A DNA stretch of 59,235 nucleotides from Bacilli bacterium (GCA_017635565.1 JAGBLE010000028.1:1-59235), one strand, 5' to 3'; shown: positions 31,610 to 40,862, numbered from the stretch's first letter. Notes: generated from the sequence alone by a model not told the origin. A program made the numbers and translations.

Positions 31610-32662
31610 ATGGAAATAAAAGAATTAATAGAAAATTTTAAAATAAATGGCGAAGTAGTGGATTGTCGCCCTCTTGGCAATGGCCACATTAACTACACCT
31701 TTTTACTCACTACCGATAAAGATGAACAATATGTTTTTCAACGTATCAACAATAGTGTTTTTAAAGATGTTGATGGATTAATGAATAATATTTTTAAAGT
31801 AACAAATTTTTTAGAAAACGAAGGATATGAAACTTTAAAAATCATCAAAACAAAAGATGACAAATTATATTATGAAAACGAAGGTAAATATTATCGAGTT
31901 TATGTTTATAACAAAAACACGATTTGTTATGAGGGAGCAGAAAACTTAAAAGAAGTATATGACGCAGGCAAGGCTTTTGGCAAACTCCACAAATCTTTAG
32001 CGCATTTTAACGCTTCTTCTCTTGTAGAAGTCATCCCTCATTTCCATGACACATATCAAAGATACCTCAATTTATTAGATGCGATTAAAGAAGATAAAAA
32101 AGGTCGTGTTAAAACTTGTTTACCTGAAATTGAAATATTAAAGAATTGGGAAAATGAATATTCCATTATCACTGATGGAATCAAAAATGGAGAGATTCGT
32201 TTAGGAGTGACTCATAACGATCCAAAAATTAATAATGTCCTCTTCGATAAGAAAACAGGCGATATCCGCGCTGTTGTTGACTTAGACACGGTTATGCCTG
32301 GCAGTTACTTATTTGATTATGGAGACGCGATTAGAGGGCTTTTTTCTCTTCCTTATGAAGATAGTAAAGACTTATCTAAACTTTATATCAAATATGATGT
32401 TTTTGAAAGTTACACTAAAGGGTATTTGAGCGAGATGAAAAATATTCTTCTTCCTAAGGAAAAAGAATTGCTCGCTTTCTCCGCTTTCTTATTAACTGTT
32501 GAAAGTGCGATTAGGTTTTTAGAAGATTACATTCGTGGAGATGTATATTTCCACACTGAATATCCTGAACATAATTTAGTAAGAACGAGAACTCAAATTA
32601 AATTATCAGTCGACATACATAACGATTTAGAAAATTTGAATAATCTTGTCGCAGGTTATTAA
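31610..32662 (+). CDS. nahK: N-acetylhexosamine 1-kinase (NahK-like)
   Basis: 350 residues, with close end-to-end resemblance to the bifidobacterial NahK of the lacto-N-biose/galacto-N-biose pathway. Examples are GNGHINYTFLLTTD, PHFHDTYQRY, THNDPKINNVLFD with catalytic D204, VVDLDTVMPGSYLFDYGDAIR with the metal Asp, and the C-terminal FHTEYPEHNLVRTRTQIKL. APH-type kinase fold. It would phosphorylate GlcNAc or GalNAc at C1. The lacto-N-biose phosphorylase normally next to it is absent from this window. Start is two bases after the upstream stop with no ribosome-binding site, so translation is coupled. Confidence 0.82.
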   Translation: MEIKELIENFKINGEVVDCRPLGNGHINYTFLLTTDKDEQYVFQRINNSVFKDVDGLMNNIFKVTNFLENEGYETLKIIKTKDDKLYYENEGKYYRVYVYNKNTICYEGAENLKEVYDAGKAFGKLHKSLAHFNASSLVEVIPHFHDTYQRYLNLLDAIKEDKKGRVKTCLPEIEILKNWENEYSIITDGIKNGEIRLGVTHNDPKINNVLFDKKTGDIRAVVDLDTVMPGSYLFDYGDAIRGLFSLPYEDSKDLSKLYIKYDVFESYTKGYLSEMKNILLPKEKELLAFSAFLLTVESAIRFLEDYIRGDVYFHTEYPEHNLVRTRTQIKLSVDIHNDLENLNNLVAGY

Positions 32663-32691
32663 CTTCATTAGCAAAAATAGAGGAGAAAAAA

Positions 32692-34296
32692 ATGAAAAGA
32701 CAATTATTACCATTATTAATAATGCCTTCAATTTTATTAGGTTCTTTTTCTTTGTTAATCTTTCAAAAAGGAAATGTTACTGAATTAAAAGCCTATTCGG
32801 AAGGTAAATTACCAACCACAATCGACTTAAATGATTCATCTAGTGATGAAATTAGAAATTACTATTCTGGACTTAATTCATTAGAAAATAACGAAAGAAC
32901 TGGAACTAACTTATTAAAAAACCTCAAACCAATCTTATCTAATGGACAAATTTATTATAGTTACGATAATAACAAAAAGATTTGGCAGATGTATGAAATC
33001 ACTGATCGAGATTGGGCTAAATCTCCCGCTAACGAAATTACTTATGGAACTTATGATGAAACCACTAACACGATAACTGGTTATGTCTATGGCTCTTCCG
33101 ATAGCGATAGTAAAAATAATCCATATGTTCATGCTTTATATAATAATCGTAATCTTGACAACCAAGCTAAAGCGTGGGGAAATCATAACCAAGATGGTTG
33201 GGGAATAAATCAAGAACATATCTGGGCCAAATCACATGGTTTTGACACAAAAGGAAGCGATGGTTCTGGAGGGGCTCGTGGAGACCCAATGCATCTTTGG
33301 GCAGGTAATGGCTGGGCTAATCATGAACATAGCAATTACTTCTTCGCTTACGTTGATAAAAATCGAAGTTATAGCGATGCAGGAGAAAAATATCAAACAG
33401 CCTATGGAAATCTTACTGGCTACTCATTAACTGTCGGTGGAGAAGAAAAAGTTTTCGAACCACAAGATAGTGATAAAGGAGATATCGCTCGCGCTATCTT
33501 CTATATGGCAGCGAGATATAACTATTATTCAGGAAGCGATGAATCTCCAATTGATGGAAATAATCCAAACCTCATCTTATTAAATGATTTATCAGAAAAT
33601 AGTAGAACTGGTACATCAACAGCAACTAGCCCTTATGGAATGGGCTTAATCTCTGATTTATTGGAATGGAATAAATTAGACCCTGTTGATGATTATGAAA
33701 TTCATCGTAATAACTTATTATTTAAAAACTATACGAAAAACAGAAATCCATTCATTGATTTCCCACAATGGGCAGACCTCATTTGGGGAAGCGAAGTAGG
33801 AAGTAAATACGCTGCTCCTAATCTTGACCGTATTAATGACGCCGGATTAAGCGTTTCTGTTAATCAAATCAACTTGAATATTGATGAAACAAAAGAAATA
33901 ACCGCTTCAACATCTAACAATAGTAATATCACCTGGACCATTAGTGATAATACGATTGTTGAATTAAGCAAAACCACTTCTTCTAGTGGAGAAAAAATAA
34001 CAGTCAAGGCTCTTAAAAAAGGAAGCACAACAATCACTGTTAAAGCAATAATTGATGGAGAAGAATTAACCAAAAGTATTAAAGTAACAGTAACTGAACA
34101 AGCTAAGCCAAATTACCTCTTATATATCGCCATTGGTGGAGGAGTAATCTTATTGGTTATTATTGTTATTGTGATATATGTTAAAGGTAATAAGAAAACA
34201 AAGAAAAAAATATCATCAGGCGTGAAGAAAGCTATTAAGAATTACACAAAATCATCTTCCGGTAAGAAGAGTGGTTCCTCAAAAAAGAAAAAATAA
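32692..34296 (+). CDS. Membrane-anchored extracellular endonuclease I with an Ig-like domain
   Basis: 534 residues. N-terminal signal sequence (KRQLLPLLIMPSILLGSFSLLIF), then an endonuclease-I (EndA/NucM) domain with the catalytic core INQEHIWAKSHG and RGDPMHLWAG at about residues 170-210. A bacterial Ig-like (BIG2) domain follows at about 385-470 (SVSVNQINLNIDETKEITAS... VKALKKGSTTITVKA). A C-terminal membrane helix (YLLYIAIGGGVILLVIIVIVI) and a lysine-rich cytoplasmic tail end the protein. It probably degrades extracellular DNA for nucleotide scavenging while held at the cell surface. AGAGGAG lies before the ATG. Confidence 0.87.
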   Translation: MKRQLLPLLIMPSILLGSFSLLIFQKGNVTELKAYSEGKLPTTIDLNDSSSDEIRNYYSGLNSLENNERTGTNLLKNLKPILSNGQIYYSYDNNKKIWQMYEITDRDWAKSPANEITYGTYDETTNTITGYVYGSSDSDSKNNPYVHALYNNRNLDNQAKAWGNHNQDGWGINQEHIWAKSHGFDTKGSDGSGGARGDPMHLWAGNGWANHEHSNYFFAYVDKNRSYSDAGEKYQTAYGNLTGYSLTVGGEEKVFEPQDSDKGDIARAIFYMAARYNYYSGSDESPIDGNNPNLILLNDLSENSRTGTSTATSPYGMGLISDLLEWNKLDPVDDYEIHRNNLLFKNYTKNRNPFIDFPQWADLIWGSEVGSKYAAPNLDRINDAGLSVSVNQINLNIDETKEITASTSNNSNITWTISDNTIVELSKTTSSSGEKITVKALKKGSTTITVKAIIDGEELTKSIKVTVTEQAKPNYLLYIAIGGGVILLVIIVIVIYVKGNKKTKKKISSGVKKAIKNYTKSSSGKKSGSSKKKK

Positions 34297-34308
34297 CCCT
34301 ATAAAGAA

Positions 34309-34340
34309 AACCAAGAAGTTTTGTAACCTCTTGGTTTTTT
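34309..34340. terminator. Bidirectional terminator between endonuclease and lipoprotein genes
   Basis: AACCAAGA (34309-34316) and TCTTGGTT (34329-34336) form an 8-bp stem. It is flanked by A-rich sequence on the left and TTTTTT on the right, so it can stop both convergent transcripts. Confidence 0.75.
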
Positions 34341-34360
34341 AGTTTTCTAAAAGTTAATGA

Positions 34361-36187
34361 TTATTCAAGTGGTGGAAGAATGTCGATGATATATTGACCA
34401 TACCATTCCCAAACACAAATGTCTGTTCCATCTTCAGCAACATAGTGTTTATCACCATAATCATCGTCATAACTATATTCATATCCTGCTTCAACTAAAG
34501 CGTCTTGGTAATTAGCGATTAAATCTTCGCCTTCAGCAAGATCGTCATAGACGGAGACAGAAATTTGAAGTGTCCATTCATCCATATGGAAGTGAATGTC
34601 GAATTCACTTTCGTGTTCACCAATATCAAACGCTGGGATAGCGGTTTCAATGAGAAGTTCTTCAGAAATAAGAGCAACTAATTCGGCTGGGAAGGAGTTA
34701 TAAACTGGCATGATAACATAAACAACAATTTCGCCACTTCCTTCTCCGTTATAAACATATGGATTGATTTGGAATTCATTATTAGGTGAATTATAAATGG
34801 TGGATCCATCACTTTCATCAACACTATCAACGGTCCAGCCAGCTTCTTTAACAATTGCATCATATGCTTCTAAAGCAGCGGCTTCTTGACCTGGAGTGAC
34901 CATAACACTGATAGTGCCTTCATCAAATTTATATCCAACGATTAATTCGGCAACTGATTCGCCTTCAAAAGCTGGAATACTATCTGAATACCAGAAATCA
35001 AATGAAGCGTCGATTTCATCTGCAGGCCATTCTGTCAATAAAGGCAATTCAACGAAGAGGTAAACGTAAATTTCAACGTTTCCATTTTCAGCATCATATT
35101 TAACTTCAAGAGTAGCTTTGCCTGCTTCAAATTCTTTTGTAAGAGTAGCGTAGGTATCATATTCATCAGTAGTTGTTGCCCATCCATTTTCTTTAAGGGT
35201 GTCAATATAACCTGTAAATGTTGTTTCGGTCGCACCAAAAACAGTGACAATATAATTAACATATTCAGTCATACCAAACGCAACATACAAAGCATTATTT
35301 GGATCTTCGGCTCCAGCATATGTTAATCCTTCTCCAGTAAGAGCTGGGAAATCAAATGCGATAGCGCCATTCTCAGCGTAGGTTTCAAATGCAGCAGCAA
35401 TTTCTTCAGCTGGCCATTCTGGTGATGCGATAACTGGTGCATAACCTAGAGCAATGTGAAGAGCACCTAATTGTGGAATGAAGCGATAATAGATACCAAA
35501 AGCTTTGTCTGGTGAAGCAGCTTGATGATATCCACCTTCATCTAATTCGTCTAAAACGATAAATTCAGCAGTTGTTAATGTAGTGGTGTAATCTGCTTCT
35601 GCTGTGGTTGAAGATGTGTAGCAAAGAACGTTAGTGGTGCTTGACATTTCATAACGATCGGCTTCAAAAGCAGGAACGCCGTATTGAGTATCGAAATAAG
35701 AATCGATGACGGTTTTTAAATTTTCCGCTGGGAATTCATACATATATGGATCAAGGGCAATGATTTGTAATTGTCCTTCGGTAGCAGCGGCTCCTTCATC
35801 ATTAAGTGCGCTGATTTGGGCTGAAACATATCTAGTTCCATTTTCGGTTTCAACTTCTTTTTCAAAAGCATAGAATGAACCTTTAACTGTAACATTATAT
35901 AAGTCGGTTTGGTCTTCCCATCCATCTGCGGCGGTGTATTTGGCTGCATAATCGGCGAGTTCAGTACCTACGACTGTATCACCAGCAATGACAACCATTG
36001 ACTTAGTAGCATCCCAGTTAACTGTGAGATTTGCTTTATTGATATATGGTAAAACAACACCATATAGATTGTCTTGCATTGTTGCTTTGTCTTTGTCAGA
36101 CCATGTCGTTGGACCACCAGATGAACCACAACCAGCGAGCATTCCTACTGATAACAAAGTAAGAGCAAGTGATTTAATTGACTTCAT
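34361..36187 (-). CDS. Repeat-containing surface lipoprotein 1, function unknown
   Basis: 608 residues from Met at 36187, chosen because AAAGGA precedes it and it gives a clean lipoprotein signal (MKSIKSLALTLLSVGMLAGC, acylated Cys20). The rest is acidic and consists of about four or five related units of about 110 residues, each beginning with a (W/F)PAE/D motif (FPAENLK, EWPAEEIAAAFE, EWPADEIDASFD, SFPAELVALI) and ending in a beta-rich NGWxxx...Y stretch. I do not recognise the family. It is a tandem paralogue of the next gene. A role in surface binding is only a guess. Confidence 0.75.
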   Translation of the reverse strand: MKSIKSLALTLLSVGMLAGCGSSGGPTTWSDKDKATMQDNLYGVVLPYINKANLTVNWDATKSMVVIAGDTVVGTELADYAAKYTAADGWEDQTDLYNVTVKGSFYAFEKEVETENGTRYVSAQISALNDEGAAATEGQLQIIALDPYMYEFPAENLKTVIDSYFDTQYGVPAFEADRYEMSSTTNVLCYTSSTTAEADYTTTLTTAEFIVLDELDEGGYHQAASPDKAFGIYYRFIPQLGALHIALGYAPVIASPEWPAEEIAAAFETYAENGAIAFDFPALTGEGLTYAGAEDPNNALYVAFGMTEYVNYIVTVFGATETTFTGYIDTLKENGWATTTDEYDTYATLTKEFEAGKATLEVKYDAENGNVEIYVYLFVELPLLTEWPADEIDASFDFWYSDSIPAFEGESVAELIVGYKFDEGTISVMVTPGQEAAALEAYDAIVKEAGWTVDSVDESDGSTIYNSPNNEFQINPYVYNGEGSGEIVVYVIMPVYNSFPAELVALISEELLIETAIPAFDIGEHESEFDIHFHMDEWTLQISVSVYDDLAEGEDLIANYQDALVEAGYEYSYDDDYGDKHYVAEDGTDICVWEWYGQYIIDILPPLE

Positions 36188-36242
36188 ATTTTTTTGTTCC
36201 TTTCTTTTCAATTAAAATTTGGTTAGATAATATGATAAAAAC

Positions 36243-36340
36243 CTTGATTAAATCAAGAAAAAAAATAATATAGATGCTTCATAAATAATATTCATATTAT
36301 TTATTTGTTTTTGAAAAGCAAATATCTTGATTACATCAAA
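36243..36340. promoter_or_regulatory. Repeated CTTGAT-type palindromes upstream of lipoprotein 1
   Basis: CTTGATTAAATCAAG (36243-36257) is a perfect palindrome around a central base, and CTTGATTACATCAAA (36326-36340) is a near copy. The first contains the likely -35 (TTGATT) of lipoprotein 1, with TATTAT 18 bases downstream. A TTGATT -35 also lies upstream of lipoprotein 2. Possible shared operator. Confidence 0.45.
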
Positions 36341-36349
36341 TAAAAATAC

Positions 36350-36377
36350 AAAAAGGATGCAGAAATTACTGCATCCT
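36350..36377 (-). terminator. Terminator of lipoprotein 2
   Basis: GGATGCAG (36355-36362) and CTGCATCC (36369-36376) form a perfect 8-bp stem; on the minus strand it is followed by TTTTT. Confidence 0.82.
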
Positions 36378-36401
36378 AAATTTTTAAAAATTTAGTTTAA
36401 A

Positions 36402-38216
36402 TTATTCGGCGTTTGGACCGTAAAGGTCGATGATTAACATGGAGCCATATTTATAAGCACAAACTTGGCTTCCATCATCTAAACCATACCAGTTATCACC
36501 ATAGCGGTCTTGACCCAATAATTCCCATCCGGCTTCAACTAAAGCGGCTTGGTAACTGGCAACTTGTTCATCAGTGACTTCAGCACTATAAGTAATTTGG
36601 ATGTTGTATGAATCTGCTTCAACATCGAGATTGTAGGTATAACCAGTAGCGTTTTCTGCTGATGGAACTGGAAGAGTACCAGTAAATTCAATTTCCGCTA
36701 GTTGAGCGTTTACTCTTTCTTGATTCCAAGAAGTAGATGGAGCTTCACTAACAACGATATTGAGATATCCATCAAAGGCGTAGATGTAAAGGTTGATTTG
36801 ACCATTTGGTGATAAGAACGCTGGTTCATTTTCACCTGCTGATCCATTTTCTTGCCATCCAGCAGTTTTTAATGTATTTGTATAGCTTTCAATTGCGATA
36901 TCTGCTTGAGTTTTGGCTTCTTCACCTTCAGCGGCTTCGACTTCTGGTGGTAATTTAACTTGGACACCTTTTTCTCCAAAGCTATTAAATGTTTGGAAAC
37001 CTTCGTTTTCGCCTTCATATGCAGGAACGACTTCGGTGACATAATTTCCGAGAAGTAAAGCAACGTCTTCTGCTGGCCAAACTTCAGATAAATATGAAGT
37101 TAAGAATAAGTGAATAACAATATTGAAACCACCATTTTGTGTTGTTTCTAAATCTAAAGTAGCAATACCTTCTTCTAATTCTTTAGTAGCGGTTTGAGTG
37201 TTGTCTTCGTTAGCAACTAATTTCCAGCCAGCGCTTTCTAAGGTTGTTAAATAAGTTGCAACTTCGGTTTGATCTGCATTATTTACCACAACGTTATAAA
37301 CGACATATTCTAATAATCCATAGTTGTACGCCATTTCATTAGATTGTCCTTCAGCGCCGATAAATTTTGAAGAAGCAGTTACAAATGCAGGAACTTCGAA
37401 TTCGCTTGCTTGATATTTTGCAAAGGCGGCGCTGATTTGTGTGGCTGGCCAAGCGCTTAATAAAGCGTAATCTAAATAAATATCAAGAGATCCATATTGT
37501 TCATCGTATAAATAGTGGACACCGAATTGTGAATTTGGAGAGAGAGCGTAATAATAGCCATCTGCTTCTTTTGCTTCGTTTGTTGTCCATCCTGCTTCAG
37601 CTAAGATAGCAGTGTAACCAGCATCTTCGGTTTCGGAATCCATATAGCAATAAACAGCAGCGCTTCTAGCTGAAACCATATAATAATCGGCTTCAACTTC
37701 TGGGACAACATCAGTGCCACCAAAATAAGTACTTACCATTGACGCTACATCTTCACTTGGGAATTCATACAAATAAGGATCATAAGCAAATAAGGTGAAA
37801 TCTCCATCTGTTGAATAATTCTTGCCATCCATTCCATAGAAATAAACTTCAACAAATCTTTTTCCTTCTTCTAAAGTGATTTGTTTTTGGAAAGCATAGA
37901 ACGCAGAAGATTTGACATTATAATCGCTAGAGACATTGACCCAGCCTAATTCTTCTGTGTATTTGGCAGCGTAATTTTCAAGATCAGTACCAGCGACTTT
38001 TGCTCCTGAAATTGCAACACCATTTTGAGTAGCATCAAATGTAACGGTTAGCCCTTCTTTTGCAAGGAATGGAAGAACTTCTCCGTGCAAATGTGTTTTC
38101 ATTACTTCTTTGGCTTCTTCTGTCCAATCAGATGGTCCTGATGCTTGTGGACTTCCACAGCTAACAAGAGCGCCAACAGCCAATAAAGTAACTGTAAAAT
38201 TTTTAATTGACTTCAT
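36402..38216 (-). CDS. Repeat-containing surface lipoprotein 2, paralogue of lipoprotein 1
   Basis: 604 residues from Met at 38216 (AAAGGA upstream). An earlier frame-start at 38369 adds 51 hydrophobic residues over the promoter and is rejected. The signal peptide is MKSIKNFTVTLLAVGALVSC. It aligns with lipoprotein 1 throughout: the N-terminal DWTEEAKEVM...LTVTFDATQNGVAISGAKVAGTDLENYAAKYTEELGW block matches WSDKDKATM...LTVNWDATKSMVVIAGDTVVGTELADYAAKYTAADGW. Units beginning (W)PA(T/E) recur four or five times. Each gene has its own terminator and promoter. Function unknown; acidic composition suggests an extracellular role. Confidence 0.75.
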   Translation of the reverse strand: MKSIKNFTVTLLAVGALVSCGSPQASGPSDWTEEAKEVMKTHLHGEVLPFLAKEGLTVTFDATQNGVAISGAKVAGTDLENYAAKYTEELGWVNVSSDYNVKSSAFYAFQKQITLEEGKRFVEVYFYGMDGKNYSTDGDFTLFAYDPYLYEFPSEDVASMVSTYFGGTDVVPEVEADYYMVSARSAAVYCYMDSETEDAGYTAILAEAGWTTNEAKEADGYYYALSPNSQFGVHYLYDEQYGSLDIYLDYALLSAWPATQISAAFAKYQASEFEVPAFVTASSKFIGAEGQSNEMAYNYGLLEYVVYNVVVNNADQTEVATYLTTLESAGWKLVANEDNTQTATKELEEGIATLDLETTQNGGFNIVIHLFLTSYLSEVWPAEDVALLLGNYVTEVVPAYEGENEGFQTFNSFGEKGVQVKLPPEVEAAEGEEAKTQADIAIESYTNTLKTAGWQENGSAGENEPAFLSPNGQINLYIYAFDGYLNIVVSEAPSTSWNQERVNAQLAEIEFTGTLPVPSAENATGYTYNLDVEADSYNIQITYSAEVTDEQVASYQAALVEAGWELLGQDRYGDNWYGLDDGSQVCAYKYGSMLIIDLYGPNAE

Positions 38217-38374
38217 AGTATTTTTTCCTTTCTTAGTCATATAAATTTGATTTGATGATAAAACAAGAAAAAAAACAAAATCAAGAAAAAATATAAAGTT
38301 AACTTTATAAATATCGTTAATTAAGCAATAGAAGATGAATAAAATTATTGATAAAATCAATAAAAGCATAAAAT

Positions 38375-38397
38375 TAAAACCGCTTTTCAGCGGTTAA
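38375..38397 (-). terminator. Terminator of the fak-pls operon
   Basis: AACCGCT (38378-38384) and AGCGGTT (38389-38395) pair perfectly; on the minus strand TTTTAATTTT follows. Confidence 0.75.
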
Positions 38398-38399
38398 AA

Positions 38400-39722
38400 T
38401 CATTTTTCGTCAATTCCAATTTCTTTTCCTTCATACATATAATCAAACCAAGGGAAATTCTTGAATTTGTTCACATGTAGTCTGTGCATTTCTTCGGTGA
38501 GCATAATCACCTTTCCAACGCATCTGAAGTCTGGGTAGAAATCATGATATTCCTCATTAATATATAAAGAGAATATTGATAAATCTACAGTCATTGGATA
38601 AGTCCACACTGATTTGTACGAGAAATCAAAATTGAATTCTTCTCCGTTTTTTGTTCCTCTAAAGTGAACACCTTGATGATCGATATAATAATCACCTTCT
38701 CCAACAATTTCACTTGTGATTGATTTATCAACATAGTGGTCAGAAGGTAATGTTCCAATTTTGCAGTGAACTTTGAAACAATAATTTGGGTCTTTTCTTA
38801 TTTCATCAATGATGGCGAGTCTTTCTTCATGAGCCCAATCACTTGGAGTGTCAGGAATAACGCTTTCCTTATTAAATGGATGGAAATCATAATAATCATC
38901 CATTGTTGCTCCGTTTCCACAGTGATTACACTTTATGTAATTACCTTGGGCTTCCATTTCAAATTCATGACCACATTTTGGACAGCGATAAAGCATATCG
39001 GCAAGATTAGTGGTGATTTTTCCTTTTGATTTATATTTGATATGGTGTTCCTTGTTCCACTTATAATCATCGTGATGGAATTCGCGATTGATAATATCTT
39101 CAATTTCTTCTGGAGAAAGCTTTTCAAGGTCTTCCTTGGAGAATAAAAGTTTTTGTTGATAATAAACTTGTCCAATTCGGTCATCAGAACAAATTTTGTT
39201 ATTTGTGAGATAACTTCCTTGCATATAACCACAATAAACTGGAATGTTGAAAGCTTTTAAGAATCTTCCTGTGCCAGGAACGATTGGTTGGTTATCTCCG
39301 AAGATGGAACTAGTTCCTTCTGGAGAAAAAGCAACACATCCTCCTTGCTTGATGATTTCTCTAATTGCTCTTATTCCCGCCATATCGTTACAGAATACTT
39401 TTTTAGGAATAATTCTTGCCATTTTAAATGGCCAATGTAAATGGCTTCTAAAGAATGAATTGTATTCACAGACAATTGATAATCTTCTTGGCCACGCTGC
39501 AGTGGTTAAGAAGGTGTGGTCTCTTCTTGATTGGTGATTCCAAATTAAGAAACAGGGACCTTTACAATCACTAATCTTATCTTTTATTTCAAAATGTGGA
39601 TGATATTTAGCACCTAATAGATGGGTTCTACCGACCGCATAATAGATAAAATATATAAAAGGATTAGGGATTTTATATTTTCTATGAAGTAATTCTTCTT
39701 GTAAATTTCTTTTATTTTTCAT
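38400..39722 (-). CDS. plsC: 1-acylglycerol-3-phosphate acyltransferase with an inserted zinc ribbon
   Basis: 440 residues, almost double a minimal PlsC. The acyltransferase motif I is NHQSRRD (His and Asp charge relay) and motif III is FSPEGTSS. After the catalytic domain a zinc ribbon appears (CPKCGHEFEMEAQGNYIKCNHCG), then a beta-rich C-terminal domain of about 150 residues that I do not recognise. It would attach the second acyl chain in phosphatidate synthesis. It is last in the fakA-plsX-acpP-fakB operon and overlaps fakB by one base. The acyl acceptor is inferred from context. Confidence 0.75.
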   Translation of the reverse strand: MKNKRNLQEELLHRKYKIPNPFIYFIYYAVGRTHLLGAKYHPHFEIKDKISDCKGPCFLIWNHQSRRDHTFLTTAAWPRRLSIVCEYNSFFRSHLHWPFKMARIIPKKVFCNDMAGIRAIREIIKQGGCVAFSPEGTSSIFGDNQPIVPGTGRFLKAFNIPVYCGYMQGSYLTNNKICSDDRIGQVYYQQKLLFSKEDLEKLSPEEIEDIINREFHHDDYKWNKEHHIKYKSKGKITTNLADMLYRCPKCGHEFEMEAQGNYIKCNHCGNGATMDDYYDFHPFNKESVIPDTPSDWAHEERLAIIDEIRKDPNYCFKVHCKIGTLPSDHYVDKSITSEIVGEGDYYIDHQGVHFRGTKNGEEFNFDFSYKSVWTYPMTVDLSIFSLYINEEYHDFYPDFRCVGKVIMLTEEMHRLHVNKFKNFPWFDYMYEGKEIGIDEK

Positions 39723-40594
39723 TATCTTTCTTTAGCGTGGAAGCCGATTCCTAAGACATCTGGTCCGCAGTGGCAGCCTGCAGTTGGGTTAACTGGAATA
39801 ACCATATATTTGATATCATCACCAAATTTTTCTTTTAGCATCTTAGTGAATTCATCGACAAGCCCAAGAGCATCACCATGAGCAATAATAATTGGGTAAT
39901 CTTTGATATGATCTTCTTTTAAAACAACATATTCCATGATTTTTTCAAGAATTTTCTTTCTTCCGATGGCGCGATCAATTGAAACCATTTTTCCTTCGCT
40001 TGAAATATGGATAAGTGGTTTGACCCCAATCATTCCACCCATGAAAGCACTGAATCCACTGACTCGTCCGCTTCTCGCGAAGAATTTCAAATTATCGGCG
40101 AAGAAATATGCAGCGGAGTGATCGATAATTTCATCACTAACTTCTAATATTTCATCGATACTTTTTCCTTGATTTGCTAATTCGCCAATTCTCATACAAG
40201 AAAGCAAAGAACAAATAGTGATACCTTTGGTATCAATTAATTGAATTCTTCTTTCTGGATATTTTGTAAGTAATTCCTTAATAGCAGCGTCACAGCTATT
40301 GAAAGTGGCGCTCATTTTTCTTGAGAAGTGAACGTAAAGGATGTCTTTTCCTTCTTTTAAAATTGGCTCAAAATAATCGATATATTCTTGAACATTGAGG
40401 GCCATAGTGGTTGGGTTAGCATCCCCCGCTCTAAGAGCGTCGTTAAATGCTTTGTAGTCGAAAACTTCCCAATCTTTATATGGAGCAATTTCTTCTCCTT
40501 TAATGGTGTAAGGCATACTGATTAAGATAGCGTTATATTTTTTTGCAATTTCTAATGAGACATCGCAATCACTATCAAAAAATAGTTGATACAT
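39722..40594 (-). CDS. fakB: DegV-family fatty-acid-binding protein (FakB-like)
   Basis: 290 residues. DegV fold with N-terminal FFDSDCDVSLEIAKKYNA, the TMALNVQEYIDYF segment, YVHFSRKMSATFNSC and the FARSGRVSGFSAFMGGMIGVKPLIHI lipid-binding core. FakB presents a fatty acid to the kinase FakA for phosphorylation. fakA lies in the same operon, which makes this role likely. AGGAGA precedes the ATG. Which fatty acids it prefers cannot be told. Confidence 0.85.
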   Translation of the reverse strand: MYQLFFDSDCDVSLEIAKKYNAILISMPYTIKGEEIAPYKDWEVFDYKAFNDALRAGDANPTTMALNVQEYIDYFEPILKEGKDILYVHFSRKMSATFNSCDAAIKELLTKYPERRIQLIDTKGITICSLLSCMRIGELANQGKSIDEILEVSDEIIDHSAAYFFADNLKFFARSGRVSGFSAFMGGMIGVKPLIHISSEGKMVSIDRAIGRKKILEKIMEYVVLKEDHIKDYPIIIAHGDALGLVDEFTKMLKEKFGDDIKYMVIPVNPTAGCHCGPDVLGIGFHAKER

Positions 40595-40624
40595 ATTTTT
40601 CTCCTAACTTATTTTCAAAAGTAA

Positions 40625-40852
40625 TTATTTTGTAGCGTTTTTTTCTAAGTAATCAATGACGTCTTGAACAGTTTTAAAAGATACTGGAGCGTCAAAAGTG
40701 ACACCAAATTCATCTTCGATGGACATTGATAACATCATCATTCCGATGCTATCCATTCCTAAATCTTCAATTAATCTATCTTCTTTACTGACGTTTGATA
40801 AATCTTTATCAGGGGCGTTTTCTTTAATTAATTTTACTAATCTTTCTAACAT
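40625..40852 (-). CDS. acpP: Acyl carrier protein
   Basis: 75 residues, acidic four-helix ACP with the phosphopantetheine attachment serine in DLGMDSIGMMML (DSI instead of the usual DSL). It accepts acyl groups from PlsX or hands them on to PlsX. Located between fakB and plsX, which is the expected setting for shuttling between acyl-phosphate and acyl-ACP. Confidence 0.9.
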   Translation of the reverse strand: MLERLVKLIKENAPDKDLSNVSKEDRLIEDLGMDSIGMMMLSMSIEDEFGVTFDAPVSFKTVQDVIDYLEKNATK

Positions 40853-40862
40853 TGCTTTTCTC

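Noticed and set aside
36243-36340. CRISPR-like array from repeated CTTGAT motifs
   Set aside because: Only two short palindromic copies with unequal surroundings; they look like operators, and no cas genes are present.
38217-38369. N-terminal extension of lipoprotein 2
   Set aside because: Would place 51 residues before a perfect lipoprotein signal peptide and its AAAGGA site; the stretch is the AT-rich promoter region.
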